Numbered from the stretch's first letter, positions 36,301-48,190 are shown. The stretch is 64,000 bases of DNA from Wurfbainia villosa (GCA_025175895.1 CM046000.1:95526753-95590752), one strand, 5' to 3'. Program-made: numbers and translations. Notes: generated from the letters alone by a model not told the origin.

Positions 36301-37197
36301 AATTCTACATCAGTGTAATTCGGACATGCGTTTCTTGCACACATGGCCAAGACGACAATGTCACATGTAAGAGTCTAATTGATTATCTTTTCAAGCATGC
36401 TTGTTGCTCGCTTCGATATTGAAAATGTCACTGGATACGTCCAACGTATAAATACCATTGCTTAAAGTTCTAGTCCCATAAAGAACGCCATTCAAAGTTA
36501 TGTAATAATAATTGTTACTAAAAGTTAAATGGTACCCATTTCTATTTAAACAAGAAATAGAAATGATGTTTTTTATCAACGAAGGAACATAAAAGCAATT
36601 GTCCAGTTCTAAGACAAGTCTTGTAGGGAGTTTCAACAAATACGTTCCAATAGTGAGTGAAACAACCTTTGCTCCATTCCCAACACGTAAATTTGACTCT
36701 CCCTTGATGAGTCTTCTTCTATTCGTTAGCCCATGTATGTCATTACATATATGTGAGCCACACCCAGTATCCAATACCCAAGTGTCTGAGGAAATAGAAT
36801 GACAATCAATAACAAAGATATCTGAAGAAGATGGGGCATCAAATGCCTTATTCTTCTTCACGGACTCAAGATAAATCTTGCAGTTTCTTCGCCAATGACC
36901 CTCCTTGCCACAATGATGGCAAGTGCCCTTTTGAGATAGCTTTGCATTCTTCTTCCCCTTGTGTTGTTTCTTTGATTTCCTCCTAGAACCTTTCTTTGAA
37001 GAATCAACTAACAACATCGTCCCCTGCACATGCTTCACAGAAGGCTCCACAGTCTTCAGCATGTTGAGCAGTACCACATATGAACCTTCTTGTATATCAG
37101 AGGTGAAGAGGAGCTTGGAGACTTCGAACCTTTCAGATCTTACTTGCTAATCAAACAACTCATAAAGATGAAAGACTATGGTATGAGCATCCACATG
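36301..37197 (-). pseudogene. Element E gag fragment and protease, cut by element G
   Basis: On the minus strand the gag enters from 37197 (MDAHTIVFHLYELFD, then a stop) and reads on to QEGSYVV. There about 165 bases present in element C are missing, so LLNMLKTVEPSVKH follows directly at about 37066. The zinc knuckle is intact (CHHCGKEGHWRRNC, about 36880-36925). The protease reads WVLDTGCGSHICND. The frame then stays open to about 36391. The N-terminal half of gag is beyond element G. Confidence 0.9.
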
Positions 37198-39003
37198 TGC
37201 TAGTGAAAGCCCTAGAGCCAATCTGTGATGATTGTTATATGGACTTTGTTGTATCATATTCCTATTTATAAAGGCATGGTAATTATACTTACTTGTATTG
37301 GTTCCAAATAACTAAGTATAATACGTCCTTGAGTAGAAGGTTCTTGTCTATATCAATCGATTGGTTGAATTGATAATGAGATGATATAGAGAACACTACT
37401 ATTAATCATTCCTAGTCAAGTATTAACATTCAAGGACAATATTAATGCAAAGAGGCTAACATATAGGTCAACTCGATGACTTAATCTCACAAGTCATGGA
37501 TATGTGATATCAAGTTGACACATGGGTATGCATTAGAGAATGTATACTGAATGACCCGCCATGAGAAAGTATCATGGATTGTTATATGAGTGTCATATAC
37601 TTTCTCATGTGACTATTAGTATGACTATTAGTCCTTGGACCTGAAGTCACCGTGGTTCCCTACATAAGGAGTTGCATACTTTAGCTTCGTCAAACGTCAC
37701 CCGTAAATGGGTGGACTATAAAGGCGATTACTGGGTATGTAACAAATTATGTGGAGGCATGTGAGTGATGTAGATGGGATATATCCCTCCTATATGACGG
37801 GAGTGACATCGTTATTCTTGATAGAGTGAGACCACTAAGTGCATGGTCATGCCCAAATGAGTCAATATGAGATATTTGAGCTCATTTGATTAGAGTGAGT
37901 CTACTTGGAGTTCAAGATATAGATTGTACCGAGGATGACATGGTCTATGCCTCAACTGGTCAATTTAGATGTCAAGGATAGAGGGACATTGTCACGTATT
38001 GTGAGTCACAATTAGTAGTTACAAAGGTGATGTTGGATCTCAACATTCTTGTAGCTTGGGTAGCAATGATGTGTTGCTAGATATTGCTCATTGCTTATGT
38101 TCCTAAATCGGTTTAGAAGCATTGCCAACGTTACAAGAACCTATAGGGTCACAGACAAAGGGCAATTAGATGGAGATTAGGTTCATATGATGAACCATGA
38201 GGATTAGGTTCATGGGATGAACCAAATTGGATTAAAGGTAATCTAAATTAGACTAATTGAGTTAGACTCAATTTGATTCAAGTGTTGAATGAGTCTAATT
38301 TAGATTTGATTCATTGAGTCAATTTAAAATAATGAATAGAGATTCATTAAATCAAATTGGCATGAATCAAATGGTTTGATTTGATCAACCATGGGAGATA
38401 AGAGGTCAAGTTTGACTTGACTTGAGAGAGAAGATGAATGGTCAATTTTGACTTGACCAATTGCCATGTCATGGTGACTTGAAATGGGGGCCGGCCAATG
38501 ATGATGTTCCACATCATCATGGACTTATCATGGGGTGCCACCTCATGAGGGAGACCAAGAGCCATTGTCTCTTGGAGTTACATGCATGCATGTAACCCCC
38601 AAATAGTGGACGACCACTTTGATGGGTTATCAAAGTGAGAAGTTAAGTGTGTAACTTCATCATCTTCTTTCTTGGCTCTTACCTCAAGCTCTCCCCTTCT
38701 CCTTTGCCATGGGTTTCTTAGTGTGCTAGCACACTCTAAGTGATTTTCTCCACCTATTGCTTGTGTGGATACCAATAGAGGAGTGTACACTTGACACTCT
38801 CGAGTTTCGGCAAACCATTTGGACGAGTGTGATAAGCGACGGGCGTCGCATCAAGGGTAACACTCTTAACATGTAGATCTAGAGTAGATCTAAGATTTTA
38901 AACATGTACATGTAGTTTTTGTTTATCTTCGCACAGATCTGTGGCTGACTTTCGGGATTTTCGCAACGCAAAAATCAGTTTTTACGGCTCAGATAGTCCA
39001 ACA
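37198..39003 (+). repeat. Element G 5' LTR
   Basis: Starts tgctagtgaaagccctag (the 3' LTR has TGTTTGTGAAAGCCCTAG, so the terminal bases have changed or the exact edge is off by a few bases) and ends gatagtccaaca. A possible TATA box, ctataaagg, lies at about 37716-37724. The first 400 bases match the surviving part of the 3' LTR closely. A stretch at about 38160-38480 is rich in repeated attaggttcat and tttgacttgac motifs. Confidence 0.88.
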
Positions 39004-39004
39004 G

Positions 39005-39016
39005 TGGTATCAGAGC
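39005..39016 (+). other. Element G primer-binding site
   Basis: tggtatcagagc follows the LTR end by one base. Confidence 0.95.
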
Positions 39017-39771
39017 CATGTGCGAAGCATGTATGTGTTTTAATTTTGTAGTTTTTGTATTAGATATAAAAATTACAGATCTGTAAGTTTCTATAAATTT
39101 CCTATTTTTATAAATATTTTGGGTATTTTTCTCGAAGAGTCGAAGCAACAAGTGTTGGGACACTTGTAGGCTTCAACCACCGAGAAAAGCTCTTTAGAAC
39201 GGTGAATTCTCGCTTTAGATTTTTGGGGCAGTGACTTAAGTCACTGTAAGATCAAGAAGGCACACTCGAAAAGTTCATTTTGCGAGTAGGGGTACTGCCC
39301 CCAACCCCGAAAGGGGCATTGTCCCGCGATCGCGCCCAGAAATTGCTTAGTGGGACCGTTACGGAGATGTGACTCATAAAATTGAAATAAATAGGAAAAA
39401 TTATAGATATTTCTGTAAAATACATAATTTATAATTATGTATAATTCTGTGATGGTCATGGCCCATGAACCCCAATGTGATTGGATAAATTTGTTGTAAT
39501 TCATAATACGGCTTGCGCGTCGTTTTTATGGTTGTGCATGTTGTATAGGGTATGCGACCTGCGCGTCGTGCCTCTTATTTTAAAATTCCAGTTGTAAATA
39601 GTTTTAGACTCAAATGTAACTCAAGTTTCATGTTTGTAATGTACAAAATGGAGCAGTGGAAGGTTCACTAGTAGACGGAGTTACGAGGAGGGTGTCGACG
39701 ACACATGATGGTCAAAGGAGGCGCTTGGAGAAGCTGCTAACCCTAGGTTGACCGTCCGATCTTCTCATTTG

Positions 39772-39858
<87 letters not shown>

Positions 39859-40174
39859 TACATATACATATGTTGATATATATATATATTTGTTTTTACT
39901 TGTATGTATGTGATGCATGCTAGTATATTTTGCTTGTATGTATATGATGCATGCTAGTATATTGCTTGTATGTAAGTGATGCATGCTAGTGTAGGGTAAT
40001 AAAGGCCTTAATATGTATATGATACACATTCACGATTAGATTAGATCTTAATCGAATCAAATCGAAAATGCCTACCAAGTTTTGATACCCATCACTACCT
40101 CGATAATTTGTTGTTGTTGAATCTGCCAAAGCAAAGCAACGTATATTATCTTGGTAGAGTGCGGAAGGACAATC
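39017..40174 (+). other. Element G leader, first part
   Basis: No gene. It holds a long TA/CA microsatellite at 39773-39858 and two to three copies of tgcttgtatgta plus gatgcatgctagta at about 39897-39990. The leader continues at 51970 after element A; caatc at 40170-40174 and 51970-51974 is the duplication made by A. Confidence 0.8.
39773..39858. repeat. Microsatellite (TA)34 followed by (CA)9
   Basis: 68 bases of perfect TA dinucleotide run straight into 18 bases of CA, followed by more TA-rich sequence up to about 39890. The true copy number may be uncertain in an assembly. Confidence 0.95.
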
Positions 40175-40282
40175 TGTTGGTGCAACAATGCTCCAAGCAT
40201 TTATATGTTTTGATGTTTGGATAATCATCTAAGTTAGGCAATGTTTTGTGATCTAATTACGAACATGTTTAAGTGACAGGAA

Positions 40283-40600
40283 AATCCAAGGATGAAGACT
40301 TGGTAAAAGAGAAGTCCAAGTATGATCTTGGCAAGGAAAGTCCAAGGGACGGACTTGGCAGCATAAGACCAAGCTTGTAGTCTTGGCAGCGTAAAGTCCA
40401 AGTGAACCTTGGCAAAGGAAGACCAAGTATGATCTTGGCAAAGGAAGTCCAAGGGATAGACTTGGCAGCGTAAGACCAAGCTTGTAGTCTTGGCAATGTA
40501 AAGTCCAAGTGAACCTTGGAAAAGGAAGTCCAAAGTAAGGTCTTGGCAGCATAAGTTCAAGCTTGTAGTCTTGGCGGTGTAAAGTCTAAGCATTTGGCAA
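40283..40600 (+). repeat. GTCCAAG / CTTGGC motif array in 5' LTR of A
   Basis: Alternating gtccaag (or gaccaag) and cttggc motifs every 15-20 bases, with a higher-order repeat of a little over 100 bases beginning gaccaagcttgtagtcttgg. The motifs are complementary, so single-stranded forms can fold into many small stems. The same array is at 50697-51010. Confidence 0.8.
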
Positions 40601-40765
40601 CCCAAGATATGACGAAACCGAAGGAAGCTCTTGGAAGCAAAGCGCAAAGGATGAACAAGTTGCAGACTCGGAGGGATCCTGGAGGCGCAAGACTTAATGA
40701 GGAGCTAGAAGGTTGAGTCTAGGTCTAGGGTGTAAAATCAAGTATGAATTACTCATACTTGATGA

Positions 40766-40783
40766 GTATCAGTCGACTGATAC
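40766..40783. repeat. 18-bp perfect palindrome centred on GTCGAC
   Basis: GTATCAGTCGACTGATAC reads the same on both strands. The equivalent place in the 3' LTR (51181-51200) is rewritten and has lost it. Confidence 0.95.
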
Positions 40784-40944
40784 GATGAATCGATCGGTCG
40801 TCGAGGGGCTCGGTGAGTCGGTGAAACCACGACCATCGATCGCGCTTTTGGCGATGGCGAACAATGGTAGTCGACTGATCAATGCAAATACGAGCACAGA
40901 ATATAGTTGCACTCGACTACAGCCTACGATCACTCGACTGATCA

Positions 40945-40983
40945 CTCCATCAGTCGACTGATGGAGGGATCAGTCGACTGATC
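40945..40983. repeat. Two adjacent perfect palindromes (22 and 16 bp) centred on GTCGAC
   Basis: The first, 40945-40966, contains CCATCAGTCGACTGATGG; the second, 40968-40983, is GATCAGTCGACTGATC. Both are conserved in the 3' LTR at about 51387-51425. They lie about 150 bases upstream of the TATA box. Confidence 0.95.
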
Positions 40984-41118
40984 ACTTGGTCGTTGGAAAT
41001 TATGACTACGAATCTCCGCGGAGATTGTGGTTCAGAAGTCGTTGGCTTCGGCGGCAGTCGACTGATGGTAAGCATCAGTCGATCGATCGAAGCCCAACGG
41101 GAAAAACAGCCCCTCTTC

Positions 41119-41126
41119 TATAAAAA
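41119..41126 (+). promoter_or_regulatory. TATA box of element A 5' LTR
   Basis: ttctataaaaagggg, conserved at 51561-51568 in the 3' LTR and in the same position as in LTR I. It is the likely start region of the element's genomic RNA. Confidence 0.7.
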
Positions 41127-41532
41127 GGGGCCTTGGGGAGCTTGGTGAAGTTAGTGCTCTCATTCCTAGCTATACCCTCGTGCTCACCAAGCTTTCCCAA
41201 GTGCTTTAGTGATTCTAAACCTCCTCTTCTCTAGATTTTAATCTTCCATCATTGTAAAGAAGAGGAGAGCATTGTAAGAAAAGGTTTCTCCACCTTGGTT
41301 CATCCAAAGAAGGTTTTAGTGAAGATTGGCAAGGGCTAATCCACCTTACGGATTGCCGTGGAGTAGGAGCGTCATCTCTGAACCACGTACATCGGGTGTT
41401 AGCATTGCTTTCATTGTTTTCTTATTCGTATTCTTATTTGTATTTGTATTGCTTCCGCTAACGTATTTGCAGAAACGAAGAAAGGCTAATCACCCCCCCC
41501 TCCCCTCTAGCCATTCCAAAGATCCTAACAAG

Positions 41533-41544
41533 TGGTATCAGAGC
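41533..41544 (+). other. Element A primer-binding site
   Basis: tggtatcagagc two bases after the LTR end; complementary to initiator-Met tRNA. Confidence 0.96.
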
Positions 41545-41584
41545 CCGGATAGCTTGGAAGATTTCACCATCAACCAAGGCATCA

Positions 41585-43048
41585 ATGGCTCTTCAAGAGG
41601 GATATAGCACCGCCAAGCCACCACTCTTCGATGGGAGTCATTTTGCATATTGGAAAGGTAGGATGAAGTACTATCTAATGAGTAATATTGAAATTTGGCA
41701 TAGCATTGTAGATGGCTTCGAGGAACCAGTGGACGAACATGGGAATCCTATTCCAAGCAAGGATTGGACAAGGGAAATGAATAGGAGATTCGAATCAAAT
41801 GCAAAGGCGGTACTCACCATTCAATGCGGCATTACAATGGAGCAACTCAACAAGGTGGGGCCTTTCGAATCCGCCAAGGAGTTATGGGAAAAGCTCATTG
41901 AGCTAAATGAAGGATCCAAGGAGTCAAAGAGGGCCAAGAAGGACTTACTAATTGGACAACTTCAATCCTTCCAAATGAAGATGCATGAAACCGTAAGCCA
42001 AATGCATGGAAGGTTCAAGGAGATTGTGAATGGACTCCACATCATAGGTGAGTGAGTTGACAACCGGGATTTTGTAAGATACATACTTCAAGCATTTCCT
42101 AGAAATTCTCTATGGACTTATATAGTTGATTCTATTAAAGTAACTAGGGATCTTTCTCAAATTAAAATTGATGAATTATTTTGTGAGTTTGAATTGCATG
42201 AGAAAACTAACATGTCTTCTAAGGAAAAGGGTTTAGCCCTATTTGTTGAGAAGAAGGAAAAGAAGAAGAAAGAAAGAAAAGAAGTGTCATCATCATCCGA
42301 GTCGGAGAGTGATTCAAGTAGTGATGGAGACTCTTCTAGTGAGATGGCCAACTTTGTCAAGAAACTCTATAGAAAATCAAAGGAGTTCAAGAATAGAGAA
42401 GCAAGGAAGGGGTCTCATTCTTCAAGAGGTAAAATTAGTGGTAATTCAAATTTTAATTATAATGTGATTTGCCATGCTTGCAATAAGAAGGGGCACATAA
42501 GGCCAAATTGCCCGGAGCTAAAGAAGGAGGAAAAAGAAAAGAAAAAGAAGGACAAGAAGGAGAAGAAGAAGAAGAAGGCCTTGGTGGCTCAAACCACATG
42601 GGACACACCAAGTGTTGAAGATTCCTCCGATGATGATGAGCTTTGCCACATCACACGCCATGTAGCACTCATGGCCCAAGAAGATGACTCCGGTACATCA
42701 AGCCAAGGAGAAGAGTCTTCAAGTGATGAATCGTCATCTAGTGACGATGAGGTAATGAACTCTCCTAGAGTTAAGCTTCTTTATAAATCAATTGCTTATC
42801 TTAAAGAAGCTCTAGATAAGTCTAAATCTAAGGTTAAGAGCATGAAGGTAGAACTAAAGGCCATTAGAAATGAAAAACCTTCACATGATGATTCTTGCAT
42901 GCTTAAGAAAGAAAATGACAAACTTAAGGATGAGGTTAGTGAATTAAGAGCATGTTTAGAGAAATTTTCAAATGGCTCAAAATATCTTGATATGATCCTT
43001 AGTCGACAAAGAGCCGTTTACAACAAGGCCAGTTTAGGATATAAGTAA
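41585..43048 (+). pseudogene. Element A gag (one premature stop)
   Basis: The ATG at 41585 opens MALQEGYSTAKPPLFDG, the SIRE-lineage gag start. The capsid-like part runs about 155 residues to an in-frame tga at 42053-42055, after which the same frame continues unbroken to 43048. Downstream features are an acidic Ser-rich linker, an intact zinc knuckle (CHACNKKGHIRPNC, about 42472-42513), a Lys-rich stretch, a second Ser/Asp-rich region, and a Lys/Glu-rich coiled-coil-like tail. Family gag proteins coat the RNA and form the virus-like particle. A frameshift near 43048 separates it from pol. Confidence 0.92.
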
Positions 43049-44250
43049 AAGGAAAAAAGAAGTTGCTTATATTTCATTGATTAATAGGAAAGCAACCATT
43101 AAGGGTAAGGTCAAGAAAGCATGGGTATCTAAGAAGTTTTTACTTAATGTTACCGGTCCAAATGTTTGGGTACCAAAAGCTTGTATTTTTCATGTGATTT
43201 AGGTAGGATAGCAAGGTATGTGGATTGTGGATAGCGGTTGCTCAATACATATGACCGGGGATGTGAGCAAATTCTCCACAATTAAGTATGTGAAGAAGGG
43301 AGCGGTATCTTTTGGAAATAGTGGAAAACTCAAGATATTAGGTAGAGGTACAATTGAGGTATCCCCCAAAATTGTCATTCACAAAGTTTTACTAGTTGAA
43401 AATATGAAATTTAATTTATTAAGTGCTAGTCAACTTTGTGATGCAAGCTACCATGTTTCTTTTGAATCCTCTAAATGCATGATTAGACACAAGGAATTAA
43501 ATGATTGTATGTTAGTTGGATATAGGAAATCAAACATTTATTATGTTGATCTTTCATATGCCTCTAACATTTTTACTAAGTGTCTTGTTGCAAAAGAAAA
43601 AGAAAGTTGGCTATGGCATAGGAGATTGGGGCACATCAACATGAAAAACATAGCCAAGGTAGCCAAGTTGGAGTTGGTCAAAGGGATACCAAAGATCAAG
43701 TATGTCAAGAACAAAATGTGTGATGCATGCCAAGAAGGAAAACAAACAAAGACATCACACAAAGGTAAAACCCTAACTAATACCTCTTTACCGTTAGAAT
43801 TATTGCATCTTGACTTATTTGATTGCCATAGTACTCCCTCTTTAAATGGTAACAAATATTGTTTAGTCATAGTAGATGATTTTTCTAGGTATACTTGGGT
43901 TTATTTTATGAAACATAAGGATGATACCTTAGAAATAATCATAGGATTTAGTAAAAGGGTTGAAAATGAAAACAGTCTCAAAATCAACCGGATCCGTAGT
44001 GATCATGGTGGTGAATTTGAAAATTCTAAATTTTCATAATTTTGTTTAGAGCAAGGGTACAAGCACTAGTTCTCTTGTCCTAGAATACCCCAACAAAATG
44101 GGGTGGTGGAAAGGAGAAATCATGCCCTACAAGAGGCGGCTAGGACTATGCTTAATGCATATTCTCTACCTAGCTACTTGTGGGTGGAAGCAGTTAATAC
44201 CGCTTGCTATATCCAAAATAGGGTTCAAATCCATAGGTTTTTAGGAAAGA
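43049..44250 (+). pseudogene. Element A protease and integrase
   Basis: After a short frame-shifted join, one frame runs from about 43200. The protease active site is DSGC at 43230-43241, with NLLSASQLCD later. The integrase zinc region is HRRLGHINMKN with CDAC. The catalytic triad is present: Asp in LLHLDLFDC, Asp in IRSDHGGEF, Glu in PQQNGVVERRN. Two in-frame stops occur between the second and third catalytic residues (44037-44039 and 44070-44072), both in the main frame. Without those stops the frame would continue into reverse transcriptase. Confidence 0.92.
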
Positions 44251-45675
44251 CACCATTTGAATTATGGAATGGGACTATTCCCACAATTCATTATTTCAAA
44301 GTCTTTGGATGTAAAGTTTATATTCTAAACACCAAAGATAACTTAGGAAAATTTGAATCCAAAGCGGATGAGGGAATCCTAGTTGGATACTCATCCACAA
44401 GTAGAGGATATAGAGTCTACAATAAGAGAACCCAAGGGATTGAGGAGTCCTCCAATGTTCAATTTGATGAAACCACTAGTACCTACCCTAGAAAGTCCTC
44501 CATTGATAAGGATATTAATGACAATAATCAATACATTACCCAAAAACTTCAAAATTTGACCATAAGGGGTAATGATCAAGGGGGAGGAAGAGGAGATTCC
44601 GATGATGAAAGAAGGGTGGAAGATAACAATGATCAATATGAAACCCCTTCTAGAACCCTAAAAATTCATCAAGATCATCCACTTGACCACGTAGTAGGAG
44701 ATATATCTCAAGGAGTAAGAACTAGGTCATTTCATAGACCTCCTACTAGTCAAGTTGCTCTTATTTCACAAATTGAGCCTAAATCGATCAATGATGCATT
44801 ACATGATCCGGATTGGATTTTGGCAATGCAAGATGAATTGGCTCAATTTGAGAGGAGTCAAGTATGGGAGTTAGTACCTAGACCCAATGGTAGCACCATA
44901 ATTACTACAAGATGGGTCTTTAGAAATAAGCTAGATGACCAAGGAAATATCACTAGAAATAAGACTAGGTTGGTTGCTAGGGGATTCAATCAAGTTGAGG
45001 GGCTTGACTATGATGAGACTTATGCCCCAGTTGCTAGATTAGAATCTATTAGAAATCTCTTAGGGTATGCTTCCTATATGGGATTTAAACTTTACCAAAT
45101 GGATGTTAAATCGGCATTCTTAAATGGTTATATTAAGGAGGAAGTATATGTAGAGCAACCACCCGGGTTTGAGAACATAGATTATCCAAACCACGTATAT
45201 AAGCTTAGGAAAGCATTATATGGGTTAAAACAAGCTCCCCGGGCATGGTATGAAAGATTTTCATCTTTCTTAATTTCTAAGGATTTTAGAAGAGGCCAAG
45301 TAGATCAAACCTTGTTTATAAAGTCAACATTAAAGGATATCTTTATAGCCCAAATATATGTTGATGACATTATTTTTGGGTCAACAAATGATGATCTTCT
45401 TCAAGACTTTATAAAAAACATGAAAAATGAATTTGAAATGAGTTTAGTTGGAGAGCTCAACTTTTTCCTAGGGTTACAAGTCAAACAAACCAATGAAGGT
45501 ATTCATATTTATCAAACCAAATATGCAAATGAAATGATCAAGAAATTTGGTTTGGAAAATGTGAAAATTGTAACCACTCCTATGGCCACTAGCACTAGAA
45601 TAGATAGTGATCATGATGGTAAATCAATTGATCTTAAACTTTATAGGAGTATGATTGGTAGCCTACTATACCTAA
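44251..45675 (+). pseudogene. Element A integrase C-terminus and reverse transcriptase, up to the solo LTR
   Basis: An uninterrupted frame carries the integrase C-terminal part (KVFGCKVYILN, GILVGYSSTSRGYRVYN), an acidic linker, and the reverse transcriptase with RWVFRNKLDD, YDETYAPVARLESIR, MDVKSAFLNGYI, LYGLKQAPRAWYERF and an intact catalytic YVDD at 45357-45368. It breaks at LLYL (cta of cctaa), where a solo LTR is inserted. The remaining frame resumes exactly at 48915, and removing the LTR and one copy of the duplication restores the reading frame. Confidence 0.94.
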
Positions 45676-46284
45676 TGTAACACCCCAAAGTTTCTCTCCA
45701 AAATTTTTGTATAGAATTTAATTTCATGTCTAGTAGATTATATATGGAATCCTGGAAAATGATGATAAAAGAATAAAAAGTGGAGAGGTGAGGTTTGAAC
45801 CTTAAACCTCTTGGTGAGAGTTAACTCTTACAATGCATGTGATGACCAAGTGCTCAGCAGTAGCTTACTGTTGGAGAAAGAGGAGAAATTGTAGATGAGT
45901 GTGAGGAGGGTAAATGAAGAGGCATGAAAAGAGAAAAGACACTTCTCTTCCTCCCTTTATAAATGAGAGGGAAAGTTTCATTTGCCAACTTCTTCTTCCT
46001 TCTTGCTCCTTCCACCGAAATCCTAGGGCTCCTTCCTTGAGTTTCGGCCAAAACAAAATAGGGTTCCACCCTAGAGAGTTAAGCAAAGGGAAGGGTTCAT
46101 CTAAGGGGCTAATCTTCATCTAAGGGTCAAGAGCACCAAGAAGGGTTCTAGGGCAAGATTATTTCTTGTCTCCTCTCCAATCAAGGTCTCTCTTATTAAG
46201 GGATAATATAAGTGGTAAGATTCCCTCACCTGCAGTATATTTGTTCTTGTAGGACATGATACATGAAAGAAATATGATGCTTGA

Positions 46285-46975
46285 TACCTTACAAGTTTCG
46301 GCCAACCAAGGTTGTTGGGCTAGGGTGGCATGAAAATGCTTCTAAGGAAATTATGATATGTTGTATGCTTCATGTAGGAATTTTAGGTGACAAAAATACA
46401 AGTCTTGGTGCCCTTACAAGTTTCGGCCAACCAAGGTTTTTGGGCTAGGGTTGCATGAAAATGCTTCTAAGGAAATTATGATATATTGTATGCTTCATGT
46501 AGGGATTTTAGGTGACAAAAATCCAAGCTTTGTGCCCCTACATGTTTCGGCCAACTAGGGTTTTAGGGCTAGGGTTTCATGAAAACACCCCTTATGAAGT
46601 TATATTATGTTGTATGCCTTCATGTATGAACCTTATGTGACAAAATAAAATTTTGGTGTCCTACAAGTTTCGGCCAACTAGGGTTTTAGGGCTAGGATTG
46701 CATGAAAACACCCTTAGGAAATTATGATATGTTGTATGCCTTCATGTATACATTCTATGTGACAAAAATGAACTTTTGTGCCCCTACAAGTTTCGGCCAA
46801 CAATGGTTTTAGGGCTAGGGTTGCATGAAAACACCCCTTAGGAAATTATGATATGTTGTATGCCTTCATGTATAAATTCTATGTGACAAAAATGAACTTT
46901 TTGTGCCCCTAATGTTTCGGCCAACAATGGTTTTAGGGCTAGGGTTTGCATGAAAACACTCCTTAGGAAATTATG
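46285..46975. repeat. Tandem array 1 in LTR J, unit about 123 bp
   Basis: Six copies, each with gtttcggccaac, gggctaggg, gcatgaaaa, and aggaaattatgatat. Unit lengths are close to even. Confidence 0.85.
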
Positions 46976-46977
46976 AT

Positions 46978-47245
46978 ATGAATTATGCCTATGTGATGAA
47001 CATGTTTATGATTTTAATATTCCATGAAATATGCCTATGTGAGGAACATGTTTATGATTTTAATATGCCACGAAATATGCCTATGTGATGAACATGTTTA
47101 TGATTTTAATATGCCATGAAATATGCCTATGTGATGAATATGTTTATGATTTAATATGCCATGAAATATGCCTATGTGATGAACAAGTTGATGGTTGTTT
47201 TTAATATGCCATGAAATATGCTTATGTGATGAACATGATTATGCT
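46978..47245. repeat. Tandem array 2 in LTR J, unit about 46 bp
   Basis: Six copies of a unit with atatgcctatgtgatgaac and atgttt plus atgattttaatatgcc. Confidence 0.85.
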
Positions 47246-47299
47246 TTAAGACCCCTTTAGGGTATTCTTAAGTTATGAATGCATATATGCTATGACATG

Positions 47300-47475
47300 T
47301 CTAAGAAAATGCTTCCCCTTTTTTATGTTGGGATTAAGAGCTCTCCTTATGATAAGATAAGATGGAGATGCTTCCCTTTTCAAGTAGGGATTAAGAGCTC
47401 TCCATATGATAAGATAAGACAGAGATGCTTCCCTTTTTATGTTGGGGATTAAGAGCATTCTTTATGATATGATAA
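47300..47475. repeat. Tandem array 3 in LTR J, unit about 65 bp
   Basis: Three copies with gatgcttcccttt, gggattaagagc, and tatgataagataaga. Confidence 0.8.
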
Positions 47476-47754
47476 GAAAGAAAAGAATGAAAATTAAGTA
47501 TTTTACTTTGTAAGAGGTTAAGTACCCGACCCGTTAGGTGGTCGTTAATCAAATCCAAGGGACATAAGAAGACGTAAGAGGTCTTGCCCTGGTAAGACGT
47601 AAGAGGTCTTGCTCTAGTAGGTCTGGTGGCTAGCTACCCCAGCCTATTAGGGAACGTGCTTTATGTGGTACTTAGCCTGGGGCCCCCCTTCATGTTATGA
47701 TTATGTTGAAGTATCTATATGTATATGTTTTGAAAAGAAAGGACTTGTATGAAA

Positions 47755-48190
47755 TTATGAATGCTTATGTTCAAGTTTAAGAGTGCTTATGATTAGGTCC
47801 TTTATGCATGTTTAGGATTTTATGATATTATGAATGCTTATGTTCAAGTTTAAGAATGCTTATGATTATGTCCTTTATGCATGTTTAGGATTTTATGATA
47901 TTATGAATGCTTATGTTCAAGTTTAAGAATGCTTATGATTATGTCCTTTATGCATGTTTAGGATTTTATGATATTATGAATGCTTATGTTCAAGTTTAAG
48001 AATGCTTATGATTATGTCCTTTATGCATGTTTAGGATTTTATGATATTATGAATGCTTATGATTATGTCCTTTATGCATGTTTAGGATTTATTAAATTAT
48101 GAATGCTTATGTTCAAGTTTAAGAATGCTTATGATTATGTCCTTTATGCATGTTTAGGATTGATGATGTCATGAATGCTTATGTTTAATT
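47755..48190. repeat. Tandem array 4 in LTR J, unit about 72 bp
   Basis: Six copies, one shortened, with gaatgcttatgttcaag, gtcctttatgcatg and tttaggattttatgat. Neighbouring copies are nearly identical, so this array expanded recently. Confidence 0.85.

Larger units (their letters stand above)
22637..37197 (-). mobile_element. Element E: Angela-like Ty1/copia retrotransposon, minus strand, both ends cut
   Basis: The oldest element visible. Its 3' LTR (22637-33770) lost its outer end to element B and carries all of element F. Its pol and part of gag follow at 33771-37197, where element G is inserted in gag. LTR and protein sequence are those of the same family as element C. Its 5' LTR must lie beyond the window. 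All later insertions in the window sit inside it. Confidence 0.9.
40175..41530 (+). repeat. Element A 5' LTR
   Basis: 1356 bp, TGTTGGTGCAACAATGC to CAAAGATCCTAACA. From left to right: an array of gtccaag/cttggc motifs (40283-40600), a block with palindromes centred on GTCGAC (40766-41090), a TATA box (41119), and the C-run plus TCTAG (41490-41510) close to the end. Confidence 0.95.

Noticed and set aside
45854..46123. Overlapping frames near the start of LTR J as a host gene
   Set aside because: They overlap on both strands, have no domain and lie fully within the solo LTR boundaries.
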